NCBI GenBank assembly: GCA_017507905.1
Contig: JAFWAA010000021.1
Location: 1-38,182 of the forward strand
Direction of reading: 5' to 3'
DNA length: 38,182 bases
Origin: Clostridia bacterium
GTDB lineage: Bacteria; Bacillota; Clostridia; Oscillospirales; CAG-272
Shown: positions 36,526-38,182 of the stretch, in pieces
Layout of the letters: each line of letters starts with the position of its first letter
Numbering within the stretch: position 1 is the first letter of the stretch
Made by a program: the position numbers and the translations under genes
Notes under the pieces: model-generated
The model's database searches: none
The model's input: the letters and a program-made list of their open reading frames with translations, nothing else
What the model was told of the DNA's origin: nothing

Positions 36526-37677
36526 ATGAAGATCATTCTGAACCGTCTGGCCATCAGCGAGGCCGTAGCCCCCTTGATGTGTGCGATCTCGGGAAAATCC
36601 ACCCTCTCTGCCATTGAGGGCATTCTGATCGATGCCACGGGCGAGGACACCTGCACCATGACCACCTTTGACCTGGAGAAGGGTATGCGCATCACGGTTG
36701 CCGCAGAGATCTGCGAGCCGGGTGCAGCCATCGTCAACGCGCAAAAGTTCGTGCAGACGCTGCGCGTGATGGAGGGGGATTTCGTCACCCTTACGGTGGA
36801 CGAGAAGAACCTGGCCTGCATCGAGAGCGGAAAGTCGGTGCATCGCATGAATTCGCTTCCCGCAAGCGAGTATCCCACGGTTCCGCGCCTTGTCACCGAG
36901 GACGGCTTTGTCATTGGCCAGTCCGTACTTAAGGAGATGCTGACCAAGGTGATGCACGCCATGGCCTCCAACGATCAGCGTCCCGTGCTGAACGGCTGCT
37001 TCTTCCGCATTGAGGAGGGAAGACTGATGGCGGTGTCCTGCGACAGCTTCCGTCTGGCGAAGTGTGCGGTCAGCACCGAGATTGAGAACAAGAACGAGGA
37101 CGGCTCGGATCTGCGTTTTTCCTTCATCATTCCCACGAAGACGGTGGGCGAGCTTTACAAGCTGCTCAAGGACGACGAGCGCGAGACGGTTCGCATTTAC
37201 CTGTCGAGAAAGACCATCGTGTTCAACATTGGCAGCATGATTTTCTTCTCCCGTCTGATCGAGGGGCAGTACATTGATTTTGACCGCATCATTCTCAACA
37301 CGCACCGCATTTTTGCCACGGTGAACCGCGAGGAGCTGATCGCGTCCTTGGACAGAGCGGCGCTTGTCACCGAGGAGAAGGTGGCGGGAAGCGTACGCTC
37401 GCACGTCAAGCTGTTGTTTGAGGGCAACCTGCTCAAGATCAGCGCGATCTCGGCTTTGGGAAGCACGTATGACGAGATGGAGATCGAGCACGAGGGCATT
37501 GACCTGTTGATTGCGTTCAACAACCGATTCCTGATCGACTGCTTGCGCGCGTCGGACGAGGAGAAGGTAAGGATTTCGATGACGTCGGCGCTGACGAGCA
37601 TTAACGTAGAACCTGCAGAGAAGAAGGAGGACAGCGAGGAGCTGTTCATGCTTCTCCCGGTCAGAATGAAGGAGTAA
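36526..37677 (+). CDS. dnaN: DNA polymerase III sliding clamp, beta subunit
   Basis: A 383-residue beta clamp of three repeated domains. Supporting segments are MKIILNRLAISEAV, the CMTTFDLEKG turn, SASEYPT-like LPASEYPTVPRL, the VLNGCFF domain-2 strand, SCDSFRLA, and the C-terminal FMLLPVRMKE that forms part of the partner-binding pocket. GAAAGGA lies nine bases before the ATG. The usual downstream genes (S4-domain protein, recF, gyrB) do not follow within the 500 bp available; structured repeats do. A promoter near 36350-36366 is possible but overlaps the unwinding region. Confidence 0.97.
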   Translation: MKIILNRLAISEAVAPLMCAISGKSTLSAIEGILIDATGEDTCTMTTFDLEKGMRITVAAEICEPGAAIVNAQKFVQTLRVMEGDFVTLTVDEKNLACIESGKSVHRMNSLPASEYPTVPRLVTEDGFVIGQSVLKEMLTKVMHAMASNDQRPVLNGCFFRIEEGRLMAVSCDSFRLAKCAVSTEIENKNEDGSDLRFSFIIPTKTVGELYKLLKDDERETVRIYLSRKTIVFNIGSMIFFSRLIEGQYIDFDRIILNTHRIFATVNREELIASLDRAALVTEEKVAGSVRSHVKLLFEGNLLKISAISALGSTYDEMEIEHEGIDLLIAFNNRFLIDCLRASDEEKVRISMTSALTSINVEPAEKKEDSEELFMLLPVRMKE

Positions 37678-37683
37678 GAGCGT

Positions 37684-37768
37684 TCGCCTGCGGCGAGTGA
37701 TATGCGCTGCGCGCGTGATATGCACTTCGTGCGTGATATGTCCTTCGGACGTGATATGCGCTGCGCGC
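37684..37768 (+). repeat. Array of variable hairpins separated by GTGATAT (array 2)
   Basis: Hairpins TCGCC-tgc-GGCGA (37684-37696), GCGC-tgc-GCGC (37704-37714), GCAC-ttc-GTGC (37722-37732), GTCC-ttc-GGAC (37740-37750) and GCGC-tgc-GCGC (37758-37768) are separated by four exact GTGATAT spacers, giving a strict 18-bp period from 37697 to 37768. It starts seven bases after the dnaN stop and abuts element B copy 4. Confidence 0.88.
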
Positions 37769-37957
37769 GTTAAGCCGCAGCACAATGCGGCTACGTACCG
37801 CGCGTGAGCACTTTGCAGCCCCCACGCCAGTGGGCGCCCATCCAAGGCGCGTAGCCTTGGTCGCGCGTCGCAACGCGCGAAAAAACCTCGGCGTTTCTCT
37901 TTTGATAACTTTTCTCTTTGCGCCCGCGGTGTCAAAGAGAAAAGTGGCTATGGGGGC
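37769..37957 (+). repeat. Element B, copy 4 (3' of dnaN)
   Basis: P1 CCCAC-gcca-GTGGG (37821-37834), P2 CCAAGGC-gcgta-GCCTTGG (37842-37860), P3 CGCGCGT-cgca-ACGCGCG (37862-37879), P4 CTTTTCTCTTTG / CAAAGAGAAAAG with a 12-nt loop (37909-37944). P4 differs from the other copies in both arms and in its loop, yet pairs perfectly. Confidence 0.82.
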
Positions 37958-37993
37958 TGAAACGCAAGGGGGCTATTGACTTATCCACCGCAT

Positions 37994-38035
37994 CATACCC
38001 CAACATCGTAGGGGCGAACTGCGTTCGCCCGTCCG
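37994..38035 (-). repeat. D-type palindrome with TACCCCAACA flank
   Basis: TACCCCAACAtcGTAGGGGCGAAC and GTTCGCCC form the same arrangement as at 4707-4745 in the mosaic block. Confidence 0.6.
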
Positions 38036-38050
38036 AGAAAAACTAAAAAA

Positions 38051-38173
38051 GCCTCCCTTGTGTAAAGGGAGGTGGCTCGCGAAGCGAGACGGAGGGATTG
38101 TAAAAGGTGAAACATTGTGGAAAACAATCCCTCAGTCGCCTAACGGCGACAGCTCCCTTTACACAAGGGAGCC
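38051..38173. repeat. Inverted pair of E elements (E7, E8) forming a 123-bp palindromic unit
   Basis: E7 (38051-38098) is CCTCCCTT-gtgt-AAGGGAGG, GTGGC, TCGC-gaa-GCGA, GACGGAGGGATTGT. E8 (38173 down to 38126) is CTCCCTT-gtgt-AAGGGAG, CTGTC, GCC-gtta-GGC, GACTGAGGGATTGT. The ends are inverted repeats, and the centre holds TGTGGAAAA (38116-38124). MITE-like; no gene. Confidence 0.72.
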
Positions 38174-38182
38174 TAACGTAAA

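Noticed and set aside
37697-37768. Possible CRISPR array
   Set aside because: The constant part is only 7 nt, the variable parts are themselves palindromic and 11 nt long, and no cas gene is present.

Overview
The window looks like a chromosomal segment from a moderately GC-rich gut-type Clostridia (Bacillota), perhaps Oscillospirales or a neighbouring order. The evidence is gene content and style: dnaA-oriC-dnaN, Rex, a DnaD-like/DnaC-like loader pair, a YhaO/YhaN-type SbcD/SbcC pair, a DUF2975/YozG-type pair, a GT4-CsaB fusion, AGGAGG-type ribosome binding sites and 17-bp-spaced TTGACA/TATAAT promoters. I see no rRNA, tRNA, transposase, prophage or CRISPR array.

Layout. 1-541: structured repeats, then the sbcD promoter. 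542-4197: SbcD/SbcC-like pair. 4198-5280: repeats only. 5281-10981 (minus strand): a glycoside-hydrolase-like protein, PmbA, TldD and a HAD phosphatase. 11168-17188 (plus): dCMP deaminase-like protein, lipoprotein, RimI and TsaD, then Rex, a DnaD-like protein and a DnaC-like ATPase joined by ATGA overlaps. 17285-20389: a helical-bundle protein, the PFL (DUF711)/ACT pair on the minus strand, a two-TM protein and a ribbon-helix-helix protein. 20418-21183: repeats. 21211-26046 (minus): DUF4173 protein, YozG-type HTH, DUF2975 protein, repeats, YifB/ComM-type ATPase. 26298-28872: BspA-type LRR lipoprotein, and an AT-richer HTH gene on the minus strand. 29393-33585: a GT4-CsaB fusion with repeat expansions, then RarA. 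34516-37677: dnaA, oriC with a recognisable basal unwinding module, dnaN. 37678-38182: repeats.

The most unusual content is between the genes. Several families of palindromic elements recur, and their stems change sequence between copies while pairing, loop sequences and junctions are kept. Element A (ten copies, about 215 bp) and element B (four copies, about 200-235 bp) mostly lie directly 3' of genes in the sense direction. Element E (eight copies) has two hairpins separated by a conserved junction. Two arrays consist of variable mini-hairpins separated by a fixed 7-nt spacer (GTGATAT at 37697-37768; ATATCAT on the opposite strand at 101-216). Paired changes of this kind suggest selection on structure in RNA or single-stranded DNA, or a copying process that rewrites both arms.

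Functional links: replication genes occur in two places. One is dnaA-oriC-dnaN with rarA upstream. The other is the DnaD/DnaC-like pair coupled to the redox regulator Rex, and the region upstream of rex carries three copies of the same TGTGGAAAA 9-mer used at oriC. The GT4-CsaB gene carries three separate in-frame minisatellites next to conserved motifs. All coordinates and motifs were read by eye; no database search or folding was run.
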